From assembly GCA_030737875.1 (NCBI GenBank), contig CM060915.1, positions 357,365,863 through 357,429,862 on the forward strand: a DNA stretch of 64,000 nt, read 5' to 3'. Position 1 is the first letter of the stretch, and each line of letters starts with the position of its first letter. Source of the stretch: Allium sativum. Lineage: Eukaryota > Streptophyta > Magnoliopsida > Asparagales > Amaryllidaceae. Shown in pieces: positions 23,064 through 35,399 of the stretch. The notes beneath the pieces were generated by a model. The model was not told where the DNA came from and did not search any database. It was given only the letters and a program-made list of their open reading frames with translations. Made by a program: the position numbers and the translations under genes.

Positions 23064-23094
23064 AATGTCCATAATTGACTCAATTATGGACATT
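23064..23094. repeat. Perfect 14-bp inverted repeat, right LTR
   Basis: Second copy of the hairpin seen at 15281-15311, identical in arms and loop. Confidence 0.9.
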
Positions 23095-24049
23095 CATTCA
23101 TGGTATGCAACATCTTACAAAATTGCACCCAATTTATTAATTCCTAATATTACCCCTACCCCACGTTTGAACGTTTATTCGCAAAATATATGTTAGACTC
23201 GAATAGCCTAACTCATAGCATAAAAGAGATTATCATAATAACAACATGTATATGTGACCAAATGAATCATAATAAGGGGTGAAACTTGCATATGTCCAAC
23301 TTGCATAGATTATACATGTCATGGATCTAAAGGTGTCAACTTGTTCAAAATTCACCTAATATGATCTCAATCAATTTTCATAAACTTACATATGAACATG
23401 TGTGAATCAACATCATCTAATTTTTTAACAACATGGTTTTATATGGGTACACCTAACTCAATAGGCAAATTCCCATAATCAAGTTTTATTTAATTATAGT
23501 TTCAAGTTTATGGGTACACCTAACCTAATAGGCAAATTCCCATAAACAAGATCCATTTAAATTAAGAAAAAAAAACATAACTTTAAGCATGATCCAACAA
23601 CATCATGATTTTTCAACATAATATAGCATGATTTATAACATGGCATAGTATGATAGTATAACATAGCTTGACATGATTCTCAACATAGCACGACATAGCA
23701 TAAGAGAATTTACAACATAGCATGACATAGCATATATAATTTACATCATACGACAACATAATAACATAATAAGAGATCCACAATATATAGAATTTACAAT
23801 TACAAATCACATCACTTTCTTGTGATCCATTCATAACTGAGTCAAATTAGTTTGTAATAGTCTTGTGAGAATCATCATACTCACCAACAAAAGAAAAGAA
23901 TTAGAGAAAGAGAGATCTTTTGATTTGATTTGTGTAGATGATTAGGCTTCCTCTTCTTAGTTTGTGACGGCTATGCTGAACTCCATGGCAGCAGCATGAC
24001 GGTAGCTTCTCTAATTTTACAAGTGATTTAGGTCTAGGGTCTACCCACT

Positions 24050-24058
24050 TATTTATAG
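24050..24058 (-). promoter_or_regulatory. TATA box of Tekay-1 5' LTR
   Basis: Minus-strand ctataaata at the expected U3 position, identical to the other LTR. The transcript would begin some 30 bp further on. Confidence 0.5.
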
Positions 24059-24232
24059 ATTTTAGAATTCATTTAGGCCATTAGATTTAACCTAGAAATA
24101 ACCGCAGCCGTTCAGACAAGATGGGGTTTATCTTGTTGACTCAACAATGAGTCAGAAGTGACTCAGCAAACACTCAGCATATTAATAAACTTCTATTCAT
24201 GTCATAAATATATATATTTTTTCTACAATGTA

Positions 24233-24417
24233 CATATTAGATACATCCCCCTTTACTTATTATTGTTTTTATATACATATTAGATACATCCCCTCTCTCA
24301 CACACTTATTAATATTTTTATATTCATATTAGATACATCCCCTCTCTTACACACTTATTAATATTTTTTATATTCATATTAGATACATCCCCTCTCTTAC
24401 ACACTTATTAATATTTT
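24233..24417. repeat. Four tandem units of about 50 bp in Tekay-1 right LTR
   Basis: Same array and unit number as in the left LTR. One substitution in the last unit distinguishes the two arrays (ctctctta here, ctttctta there). Confidence 0.9.
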
Positions 24418-25007
24418 AGCAACTTTAGTGTTAATAGAAAATTCGGGGTGTTACATTATTTATACAAAATAAAGGGGTTTTTAAATTTTTATAATATCGA
24501 TTTGGCTTGAAATTCAACCCATGATATTTTATTATGGTAATATATGAAATTCTAGTCGTATATGGCCAATTACATTTTTTATATTGAGCTACTTTAAAAT
24601 TGGTTTATTTTATTTGAATTGGGCAGTTATAAAAGGGCCTTTATTCAAACGACCTTCGTTTTCGACGAATCAAATTTTATTGAGACCGTAACAGTAAATT
24701 TTTGCTAAGATTCAAGTGGTGCATCAATCGGGGTTAATTTGTGAGCGTGGCAAAATAAAATGCAAATAAAATGACTGTTTGGACGTGAACGAGCGTCGTT
24801 TGAGCAAACAAACTCGGAATTCGACGAAACAAGTTTCTTTAGGACCGTATCGTCAAATTATGCTATGTTGTCCATTCGCATCACGAATGGGGTTTGTATG
24901 TGAGCGCAGCAGCGAATAAACGATGTTTGAAATTGCGATAAGCACGAATAAAAATTGTTAGTCATATCATTAGTCACCTCGACATTAAAATAACATTTTC
25001 CCTAGCC

Positions 25008-25015
25008 TATATAAA
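25008..25015 (+). promoter_or_regulatory. TATA box of element A
   Basis: tatataaa, about 1045 bp from the start of A once Tekay-1 is removed. Unit B has tataaa at the matching place (1086 bp from its start), and both are followed by C/A-rich leader sequence. The shared position supports a real promoter and plus-strand sense. Confidence 0.55.
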
Positions 25016-28000
25016 CCCATCACCCCAAACCTAAACCCCCAAATCAGAAAATTTTCATGTAAATTTGCATAAAATCCCCTCTTTACAAATTAAATTATAT
25101 CTTCCATTTTGAAATAAATTGGTGAGGAAAATGTGAACGGAAGTTGTAGATCGGGACCGTACCTAGCTACTGAGAAAATTTGGGGAGGTTTCGTTGAGTG
25201 TGGTGGCCGGAAATCGCGAGGAATGGTGAAAGACTATTTTCGCTTTTTCCTTGATTGTGGGAGGTATGGTCGATTTCATGGGTCCAGACCAGGGGGAACT
25301 GAATAAGGAAGAAAGAGCTTTCAGATGGTGGTGGTCTCGAGTCCTATGGTGGTTTGTGGTGGCGTGGGGACCGAGATGAACGGAGGCATCAAATTCTGGG
25401 TTGGTTTTGGAAGTTGTGGTCAGTTTTGGTTAAATAACCGGCGGAGGAGGCAGCAAGGGGCCGAAGTGTCTGAAGTTGATCGAAGAGGGGACAGAGGCGG
25501 TTCCAACGCTGGTGGTGGCGTTGACCCAGGTGAAGTATGGTCAGAGAAAAAGCCACATGAACGGTTTCCGTTCAAGCTGGATTTTCAGGCGGTCAGAAGG
25601 GCGTTGGTGGTCAGGGCTTCTGGCGAGTGGGGCTGGTGGGGCGGCGCATCGGATGGGAGGCTAGACGTGGGTTCTGGTTAGTCATAAAAGGCGGGACGGC
25701 GGTTCAAAGTGAGGGGTTGCTTCCGTTGTGTGAACGAGAAAGAGGCCATCGGGTTTGCAAACGAGACAAAGGGGAAAACGCGTTTTAGCTTAAAATGATG
25801 ATGACGTGGCATTAGTAAAGGTAATTAAAATGGTTACTTAATTAATATTTAGTTTGTTTTAATAATCGTATAATATATCAAACTTTAAACTAGCATAACT
25901 TCCACATACGGTAACGAAATCTGACGAAACTGGATCTGTTGGGATCGCAGTGACGAGGCCTAGGTGATGGCACCGACTAGGCACTGATCTGACGCAGTTG
26001 AAATATCAGATAATTTCAAACGCTCGACTGAAATAAAAAGGAACAAACGCGTCCACCGTCAACCAATTAATCTGGTGAGTTAATTCTCACACCTTCTGGA
26101 ATTCTGTAATGTGGTAAATTCATATAAAAATATAATTTACCATTTAAAAGTATAAATTAGTTGATTGGTTGCTATTGGCTATTACTGTTTGATTGGTTGC
26201 TGTCATTTATATTTCATCGTTTTAAATTAGTAGATTATTGAAATTTATTTCATATATTATTATCAAATGTATAACGAACTGTGATGCAGGGAAGAACAGG
26301 TTGGAGGGATCCGACCGGATTCCTCAAATATTATATTTGTTGTTCGTTTTATCTTATTTATATTTGAACTGATTGAACCCCTATGGTAGTGAAACCTGTT
26401 TGAACATGATGGTTGAATAAATATTCACCTGTGGTGTGTTTAAAATCAACAGACAATGTTGATTGGGTAATTGGCAGTGAATGGCCTAAAATGTGTTGTT
26501 TCAGACGTCGGTTTACCGTTCGGTGAATCGACGCAGTTTTAAAGTTATAAATTATTTTATAACTGAACTGAAGTTTTTTCAGTTATTTTATACGAGTAAT
26601 TAAATTAGAAATTGATAAATAAATATTTTTAATCGAGTTTATTAAAGGATTAAAAATACAAGTTTCCAAAACGAGATTGTAAATGAAACTTTTAAGTGAA
26701 TGAGAAGATTTAAATAAGATTTCACTTAATTAGTAAATTAAGAAAAGTGAATGTATTGAAATGGAACCTTAATGGAAAAGGGTTAGTAATTAAATATGGT
26801 AATGGGTTTAGCATGGAATCTGAGCTAAGTGGTGAAAAGATGGTAAGCGGATTTTACATGCGATTTGAAAGAAATCCAAACAAGTTTAAAAATGAGTTTT
26901 TAAAAAACCAAAGAGATGGTTTTAAGTATTAAGGAATTGAATTAAGCGAATGCTGGAATTGAAATAAGGATTCCAAGGAAAATACATAAGAATTGTTTTG
27001 TATTGGTAAATGGATTTGAAATAAAATCCAAGTTTAAAGGGTCTTATTGTAAAGAAAGGGATAAGCGAGTTTTAATTATGGGATCCAAGATAAGGTTAAG
27101 TAAGAATGCCCGAATGAATGTAAAAGAACTATACTGACATGGGATTTGTATTATAAGTACAAAAAGGCCATAAATGAAATTATGTTTAGGATCAAAGTTG
27201 TGTTTTTAGTGAATATTGACTTAACCAAATGAATTAAGTAAAGAAGTTATATTGAACGAGGATTTCAAATGTATGAAATGGTTTATAAAACCAGATTTGA
27301 AATCAAGATGGTAAACAAGATTTTTATGAAGGTTTAAGTTACACACTGGTATTTATTCTGAGATAAGAAATTGTCGATCAAGGTCTAAGAGGTAAATAGA
27401 ATACCCCAACTTGAACGACTTCATTATTATCAGGTAATGGTATCGGTTTGAAACGAGTAAAAGATGTTGAAATTAGGGTGATATCCCATACGAGAAGTAT
27501 TGAGTACAAGTGTGAGATATTTGAATATGAATAATACTACAATATTGGTTTCAACGTAAATAAGGATATTTAGTTTTAAATTATATAAGTCGACATTTGT
27601 TTGGCCATATCAGATTTTGAAAATTTGTTTTATACCGTTATGTACACTATATATATAGATCGAGATGCCAAGTAAAGGTAATAGGAAGTTATGTATATGT
27701 ATATATATACACACACACACATACCCTGAAATGTATAAAATAGTTTTGTTAATATAAACTAAGAATAAATATAATGTTTTGAATATATGGGAAGATTTAG
27801 AAGTTTATTAACCATTTTGGTAAATATGTTTTAACGAGGCTAGGTCATGCCAAGTACCAAATCAATAAACACATTCACACTATTGTTATTTGATAGTTAA
27901 ATCACCGACTATCAAACTTGACCAATACACTTGTTGGTACAGAAAGACCGGGATAGAATTTATATTCAAAAACCATTCCGACCAGAAAATACGTGAAGTC

Positions 28001-29418
28001 GTCAATTGAAGACAGAGAAAGTGAAGGCCATGGATCTTCATAAGCAGAAGGATTACTTGACGAATATTCTTTGTGTTGCAACACAGAGGTATTCTGACGT
28101 GATTCGGTCATGGTTGAGATTTTGCGGATTGCAAGGACTACTCGCTACTGATCCATGGGGTGATTCCTATGTTGGATGCTGTAAGAGGGTGCCTTCGATT
28201 CATCCTGTTCCTGGATGACTTGTATGGACGAGTGTCTGACAGAGTATTTCCAAAGGGGTCACGTACGTTGATTTCTTCAAACGTCTTTCTGTTGATGGCG
28301 GAGAAGGCCATACACCTTCTCTTAGTAACCGCGGAGTATTTTTTTGGACGTCAATTAGTGATATCTGGCAGATCTGACGATGTGGCATTCAAAGCGAATG
28401 ATGACCAGATATTATAAAAATAAATTCTAGCCTCAAGCCTCATCAACCGGGAAATGACAAAAATGGGGTAGGCAGCATGGCTATGTGGGTCGCTCCCATT
28501 AGGGTGTATGATCACCTATCTAGAGAAATTCCATTTGCTTCTTTAATCTATATTTGATGCTGTCCCTTTTCGGGAGGCGGTTGCTGATCCCAACCGTCGG
28601 TGATATACATTCGATACACTCAAGCGAAATGAGTGGTCAGTCATGTGTGGGCCGGGTTGCAAGATGTTCTTGTTCAACCTAGTGTATTCGCCTCTAGAGA
28701 TACACTATCGGCAGGTGGTCCCATACCTTGTCAAAGTCGAAATCCAATTTCCAATAAGCGCCTGCGGTTTTTGATTGTATATTATAGATGTGGAGCGTGA
28801 GATGCAAGCATTCCGCTAGATTGCTATTTATTTGTATTTAAACACTATGATAATATCAGAATAAGTTATGATTTCAAAAACGTTTTGGGTTATAGTAAGG
28901 TAAAACCGTCCGTGTTTATGTGTAGGCCGGTCTTACTATTATCCCTTGATTTCATAAAAGATTTTCCAAAGTTAAACAAGTTGGTGTTGTGAATTTATCA
29001 CTGAAAGTATTCCAGACTGACCCGGTGAATTTTGCTTTGCTTCAAATGTGCTCGGGTCAGACCGAGTATGCTCCAGGTTAGGTTTCGCTCGGAGTTTCAG
29101 GAGATGAAAGTAGGCTGCTTCACCGTTAGTTATTTAAAGTTAATTTCTGCTGTGACTGATATCTGTTGTACTCTGATGATTGGTATGTATATGCAGTTTC
29201 TTTTGAGATTTGATATTATATTTTATCTGTTCTGCTGTGAGAGTCTGATGTGGTGTTCTTCTTCTTTCTTCTATTCTAATATTCTTTCTTTCTATTCTCA
29301 CCCTCTAATTTCTTTCTAATAACAATCTAGGATTCGATACTTGGGTTTTTGGCAAGTAATACAGGTTTAGGTATTGTTGTCAAAAATTCGAGTGTTGAGT
29401 TTTCCCCGGGTCATTACA

Positions 29419-30632
29419 TTGGTTGTGGTTTAGCATCATTCATATTTGTTTTAATTAGCAATTCTAAAGTATATTTCTTCTAACACACCTGTATTTCACA
29501 ATCTGATTGTCTCTTGACTTCTATTCCGAGGAAGTATGAGATGTCACTCAAATTTTTGATTGAAAACTGCTTGTATAGGTACTATGTTATTTGTATGATC
29601 TCATCTTTATTGCTACCTATAATAATTAAATCATCAACATTTATTAGTATGTATAGTGTTGATGAATTAATAATCTTAATAAAGTGAGATGAGTCCGGTT
29701 TGGTTAGATGATATCCCATAGTGTCAAGAATGGCTTTTAACTTGTAAAACAACAGTCTAGGGGATTGTTTTAAGCCATATATAGCCTTTTTCAACATGCA
29801 GACCAGTTCAGAATTCTGTGCAAATCACTGTGGTTGTTGCATATATATTTCTTCTTGTATATTTCCATTTAGAAATGCATTATTGACATCTAGATGCTTT
29901 ATTTTCCATCCAGTGGTTAAGGCATTAGTGAGTATGAGCCTGATGGTTGATGGCTTAATTACTGGAGAAAATATTTTGTTAAAATCAAAGTCATACTATT
30001 GAGTGAACCCTTTAGCTACTAATATGGCTTTGTATTTATTTATGGACCCATCTGGATTCTTTTTCAACCTGTATGTCCATTTACATCTAACTACATTCTT
30101 GTTAATTGGAGGGTGGACTAATTTCCATGTGTTGTTTTTGATGAAAGCATTGTATTCATCGTTCATAACCAATATCCAATTTTTATATTCAGCAGCCTAA
30201 TTATAATTGTCTGGTTCATCCTTGTTGATAGTTATAGAGTGGATTGTAGGCTTGAAAATTCCGCTCTTTTCTCTTGCTATCATGTGATGTCTAGTTTGAT
30301 TGTGAGGAGAATTGAATGGAGAGTTACTTTCATCTGATCGAACAATGTCATTGTTATAAGTTTGTTCTTGATTGTCATTGCTTATCTGAGTATCACCATT
30401 TGGTCTATTGTATTGAGTGTTTGACTGAGTTTCTTATATACTGTTTTCATCCTTATTTGATGCAAGTGACTGACTGGCATGGCTAAAGGGATCACTGTGT
30501 CCTTGATATGATGTATCAATCATATTATTGTGACTATTTAACGCATCAACAGCCATGGCACCTACAACAACCTGTCTTTTTGACCACTTTAAGTTGGTAT
30601 AAACCAGCTTGAAACGTTCTCAAAGACAGATT
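29419..30632 (-). pseudogene. pol: Copia-3, right part: reverse transcriptase
   Basis: Minus-strand reading from about 30560: a Ser/Asn/Gln-rich linker (VDALNSHNN, DPFSHASQS), then WILVMNDEYNAFIKNNTWKL, RCKWTYRLKKNPDGS, VAKGFTQ, IKHLDVNNAFLNG, and the open stretch from 29797 (KKAIYGLKQSPRLLFYKL). The catalytic box is NVDD instead of YVDD (NVDDLIIIGSN). The connection DISYFLGIEV runs to the break at 29424, and the element continues at 13259. Gag, protease and integrase are not present; the sequence stops at unit C. Several stops interrupt the frames. Confidence 0.85.
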
Positions 30633-32390
30633 GTTAGGGGGTAATAACACATCAAAAAAGAAATCAAAATGAAATTTTATTACTTTACAATAATTTACAT
30701 CATATACATTGATTATTAGAGTACATATCAGAGTACAAAGTAGAATAACTAAATCTACAGAGGGTCCAAATTCTCCAATCCAGCTCCAGCTTCAATCCAT
30801 TATTGCTCCATGTAGCTCCAATTATAACTACCTAGCTGCCACGATGCCCATGTGGAAAATAAGGAAACCCAGAGTCTAATAGGAAAAAAACTTAAACTCT
30901 GAATCAGTCATGGGACTGGTGTGAGAAACTTAAAATAGTTATTCTTTTCTTTAAAAATAAGATAACTCATAAGACCATGCAGTATAAACACGAAATGGGT
31001 TTTTCTCTTATGAATAATAGTGCATAAAAATTTGCTTTTTACGAAATAAAGCTATCATAAAGCTCGTTCCACATCACACAATGCAAGCACACACAATGAA
31101 GGAGTTTTATCCTTATGATAACAAAAAATGCTTGATACGCAGAAAACCATTTAGTGTTATTATTAGAGTATAGTGTGGAAAAATCATTTTATAAATAAAT
31201 GTATAAATCCTAGCCAACGTAATACCCTATTTAATTATGTTAACGTATAGATATACAACTAAAACCATATGGGCTCGTATTGATTATTGGATGCCAACAA
31301 TGACCAAGTCAAAGGATCTTCCTTATCCGACCGAATTTGAAAGCCCTAGAGGGAGGTTCGAGGATCGACTGACACTCTTTGTGCCAACACAAGGCCGAAC
31401 CATCTCTATATGCTGACTCTGCTGGATGGAAACACGAATATGACATTCTCCAGTCATTACCAACCTTATTCGAGCACGCTCCAACATCCACATAAAGTAG
31501 AGTTTTCCATGTAAGTAGATACCTCAGCTCCATCCATGGTACTTCTTTTCATCTAAAAGGAAATGACCATACCCTAATAGGAATGACCCACATAACATTG
31601 CCACATTTATCCTATTTTAGGCCATTACCAGGGTGTGAGGCTTGACGAAGTCTCATTACACAAAGCTATGCTTTAACCTGAAGCCATGATTTGCTCTCTT
31701 ACAGCTCAATAACTTAGCATGCCACATTGTCCTTTTATAACATATAATTGATAATCACTAACCATATCACCTTTGAGCTCATAAGTCTCAAAGAAGGGTG
31801 TTAAGCTAAAAGAATATATTCTCCACTGCCAAACAGAAATATGTTTAGTAAAAATCAATTAATACATTACAAAATACAATGTCAGACACATATCCATACA
31901 AATCCTTTCTGGGTCAGAATGAAATCAAAGGCACCTTATTCCTTGTCCATGCTGGAGAGAGGCCTTTATAAATTCAGAAATTCTCCAAGTACGTCCGGAC
32001 CACTGCTACAATATAACCTCATAATGGGTGGTCGCCTATCTGAGACATGAACAAGCAGCCCTACGATGTGAAGATTCCCGGTCTTCAATCACCGTTTTCA
32101 AATGTCTCTTCTTCATTACGTCGTATTATTATTCGAAAAGGTTTTAAGACACAAGTCTTAATCCTGGACTTCTTGAATAATAAGCATCATTTAAAAATAG
32201 TATCGATATACCAGATTTTAGTTAAGTCTTAGCCCATCTTTACTTTTGAAACTTATATTCATCATCAAAAACATTTCATTATTGCTTTGAAATGGTTTAA
32301 CAAAGGTTGGATAACGATTGTGAAGTTTAAACCTTTCAAAATCAACTACTAAGTAAAAAGCATTACTAAAACATTACGAATGCAAAGGGG
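30633..32390 (-). mobile_element. Unit C: truncated relative of the A/B giant LTR family
   Basis: Matches unit E in parallel order over most of its length: atcagtcatgggactggtgtgag (near 30900), a block with accagggtgtgaggcttg (near 31630), ttctccactgccaaacagaaa (near 31820) and cctacgatgtgaagat (near 32055). It also matches the 3' core of A and B in inverse complement. The left edge abuts Copia-3 and the right edge is uncertain. The early region with the TATA box is missing. No coding frame. Confidence 0.6.
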
Positions 32391-33052
32391 ATGAGGGTAG
32401 GTCTTCGCCGTAATAGCGACAAGGCAATTTTCCTTTTTCACGATTTGTTCATTTTCTTATGATAATTGTTTACCCCCTCATCATTTCTAATCATTCCATC
32501 CTAATTCCTAATCTCCTTTTTTCTGCTTTTTCATTGCCTGTGAGTAGGAGACCGAACTCGTTTTATCTCAGATCTATAGCCCTTTCCACCATAGCTCCCT
32601 TTCTCTTCAGATCTATCACCCTGTAAACCCTCTTCCACTAAATACACACTCTTTCACCCCTACCAAGCTCAGTGCAATGGCCCACTATGGTTCTTCTCTA
32701 TCCAGTTTTGTTGCCACTACTTTTAGGTTTTCACGTTTTCCTTTCACCGGTTCCAATAATGCACAACGGAAGTTAACTTAGCGAGTATGCTCCTATACAT
32801 TGCTTCGTGTATTTATGTCCATCATTTGTCTAACCCTTGTCAGTTGGATTTGGGTGTCTATGTTAATGCGGTTTCACTATGGTTGTAATGGTAATTATAT
32901 GGTGTTGTGACTATTTTTGGGTTTCGGCTTATTATTTTTGGGTATGGACTTGGATTCAATGTGGAGAGCCCTGTATTGTGTTAGTTTGTTCTATTGCTAC
33001 CTAGTGTTTCACGAGTGAGTGACCCATTGTGTGAGCTTAGATGAATGTGAGT
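32391..33052. other. Unassigned; target sequence of unit B
   Basis: Less repeat-like than its surroundings. A pyrimidine-rich run (32560-32670) precedes a 34-codon frame at 32677 (MAHYGSSLSSFVATTFRFSRF) rich in Ser, Thr, Phe and Arg, which resembles an organelle transit peptide but stops at once. Could be the rest of a gene's first exon, or chance. The last five bases (tgagt, 33048-33052) are the left target duplication of unit B. Confidence 0.3.
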
Positions 33053-34138
33053 TGTAATGACCCGCATTTGCAGAGGTATGATAATTAATTTATTTAATTA
33101 TTTAAATAGTGAATTAAAGGATTTAATGGTCGTGGAATTAAATAATGGTGAATATTTAATTAAAATAATAAATTAAATAATATATTTAATTCTGAAATAA
33201 TCAGAATTGGCGGAAATGGCGATATGGTGTGAACTGGATCATCTGTGATATTTAATTCAGTTTAGAATTGAATTATAATAACGAATATATTTAAATAATG
33301 AAAGTTTGAACGTATAATTATATTATAATTAAAATCGAGCTCGAAATGGCACGGCAGTTTGCGATTTGATGATTTGAACTTCAACTGAATGTACATGATT
33401 CGTTTTAAGCCGGAATTCTGTGAAACAAGAAACGTGTGGAGCTGGTGGAGAATATCTTTCTAGTGTAAGAGAAAAATCGGGAGTTCGTCCTGTAGATTTT
33501 GATTTATGTCCAAATCAAATTTTAGAAAAGTCACTGTGGAATTCCTTTATAATTTATAAAGGAATTATTTATATTTTAAAAAGAAATTTCAATATAAATC
33601 GAATATCGGGTTGACCCAGATTTGAAATATCAAGTTAGAAATTCATATAGGAATATTCTGGAGCTGTATGGTATTCCACTGTGAATATATACGATAATAT
33701 TTATTTATAAATATTAAATTTAATTATATTTAAATATATTTATATATTTAAATGGGTTATTTAGGACTTTAAAAATAGCCACTTTTGCAAACGAAGTCGG
33801 AATTCGACGAAACGAATTTTGTTGGATCCGCAATGTCAAATAGTTTTAGATTTCCAGTTTTGTGATTTTTTGAGTCACTGTGTAGTCGTACAGATTTTTA
33901 GAGTGAGAAAAAGTCAGTATTTTGACGGTTAAAAATACGTTGTGTGAGCAAACGAAGTCGGAATTCGACGAAACCAGTTTCGTTGGGACCGTAATGTCGA
34001 ACTGTAGCTGCATGTCCAGTTTCGTGATTTTTGGGTATCGTGTGTGATTACTGAAATTTTAGAGGACAAGGAAAAATAGAGTTTGCTTATAATTCAATAT
34101 AAATTTCGAATAAAAAATATATATTAAAATATCTCCTG

Positions 34139-34144
34139 TATAAA
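34139..34144 (+). promoter_or_regulatory. TATA box of unit B
   Basis: tataaa in ctgtataaacac, at a position matching that in element A. A C-rich leader (cccctctcttaacccaaaacc) follows. Confidence 0.5.
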
Positions 34145-35399
34145 CACTTTAATACCCCTCTCTTAACCCAAAACCATTTCTCCTTAAACCATTTCTCCTG
34201 AAACCGGCCTCGGTTTCCATTTCTTCAGCGTGGAAAAGAAAATACCATTCGAAAGAAAAGAAAATCCAAAACAAATCCATGAAAATTCTATAAATCATAA
34301 AAACTATATATCTGAGTTTGTTTCGATGTCAGCTTCATTGTGATACCCATTTTGTAGGGTTTGACACCCCCTGAAATCACGGCAAAAATGTACAGCGGTG
34401 CTAGGGTTTGAAATAGGTGAACACTGAAGCTTTAATTCGCGATTTTGTTATTAGTACTGGATTGAGGGAGTGAAATAGAGTTGATTGGCATTTTTTTTTG
34501 AAGTTCGAAGCACAATGAGTGTCGATGTTGCACAGTGCTGCTGAAAACCCGCGACGGGTTGCGTGAGCTCGAGTGGGGCTTGGTCGATGCGGAGAGTTGG
34601 AGATGTGGAAGGAGAAGTCGATGGAATTGTCTGCGTTGGATTTCGCTGAGTAGAGGAGGAGTCATGGAAGAAAGAAAATCGATAATGGCTTATGTAATTT
34701 ACTGGAATGTTTCGCAACAGGTTGGGGAAGAAGGAAGAGTGGGTGTGGGTTGTTAAAGGAAGATGGGCCTGCGGATGGGGGTTGGGTCGGAAATAAAATG
34801 GTTAAGCCCATTTAAATATTTAATCCATGTTTTGTCTTATTTAAATATGTATATGAATTGAAATCCTTATAACTTCGCCATACATGAACGAAATTCAGCG
34901 AAACAAGATCCGACGGGATCGTATGGACGGACACTACATGATGGAACTGACTGGAAGTCCATCAGTGCTCGTTACAATTTATAGCAAAATAAATTGTCCG
35001 TCTGAATCAAGCAATGGTTATCGTTATTAACGATGATCGTCCAATGTGAGTAAATCCCACTAACTCTGAACAGTTTATAATTTCATGTTGTATTTTTAGA
35101 ACTGTTAAATATTGGCTGATTAACTATGTGTTGACTGTTTGATTGAATTGCTAGTCAGTTAGTTGAATTTCTATATTGATTCCGTTTAAAAGAATATATC
35201 ATATGGAACTGAAAATGATGTTGATTTTATTGTGTAACATCTGTGGATGCAGGGAACCAGGTTGGCGGAATCCGACTGGATTCCTCAACAGCTATTTTAT
35301 TATTTTCATATATTGTGATATATGACGTGGTTTATAATCTGTTATTGATTATAAGTGTATGGACGATATTTGACATCATGACTTGATATAATAAACGCC

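Larger units (their letters stand above)
13757..24455 (-). mobile_element. Tekay-1: young Ty3/gypsy chromovirus-type retrotransposon
   Basis: 10,699 bp flanked by perfect target duplications ttatt (13752-13756 and 24456-24460) inside element A. Two LTRs of 2928 and 2917 bp differ by about eight substitutions, one 1-bp and one 12-bp indel by eye. Minus-strand order is gag, protease, reverse transcriptase, RNase H, integrase, chromodomain, which with the VHDVFHVSHLRKC motif identifies the Tekay/Del lineage. One nonsense codon and two single-base shifts at homopolymers disrupt an otherwise intact gag-pol, and the usual gag zinc knuckle is not visible. Confidence 0.97.
21539..24455 (-). repeat. 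Tekay-1 5' LTR (right)
   Basis: 2917 bp, same ends and content as the left LTR. This copy drives transcription on the minus strand, toward lower coordinates. Confidence 0.97.
13260..29418 (+). mobile_element. Element A: giant non-coding LTR unit (probable solo LTR), opened by Tekay-1
   Basis: Starts tgtaatgtccc and ends gggtcattaca, flanked by perfect 5-bp duplications ttggt (13255-13259 and 29419-29423) inside Copia-3. Removing Tekay-1 and one copy of its target duplication (13757-24460) leaves 5455 bp. That sequence is related along most of its length to unit B and has no domain-bearing frame. No internal direct repeat, primer-binding site or polypurine tract was found, so it behaves as one LTR left after recombination. 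The ends resemble those of Tekay LTRs. Internal landmarks are the TATA box at 25008, repeated cgacgaaac boxes at about 24660-24870 and 25900-25960, a G-rich leader at 25300-25700, a cytosine-poor stretch at 26560-27560, and the family core at 28000-28800. Confidence 0.8.

Noticed and set aside
13757..24455. Two 2.9 kb near-identical blocks 7.8 kb apart looked like a segmental duplication.
   Set aside because: They have TG...CA ends, enclose gag-pol with a primer site and polypurine tract, and are flanked by one 5-bp duplication; they are the LTRs of Tekay-1.
25325..25681. 118-codon G-rich plus frame in element A, right after the TATA box.
   Set aside because: The frame is not kept in unit B (a different frame at 34535-34756), composition is low-complexity Gly/Trp/Arg and no domain is seen; treated as part of the leader.
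28160..28417. 85-codon plus frame in the conserved core of element A.
   Set aside because: In unit B the matching frame has stops (for instance in the ctgacatagtatt segment) although the DNA is conserved, so the conservation is not at protein level.
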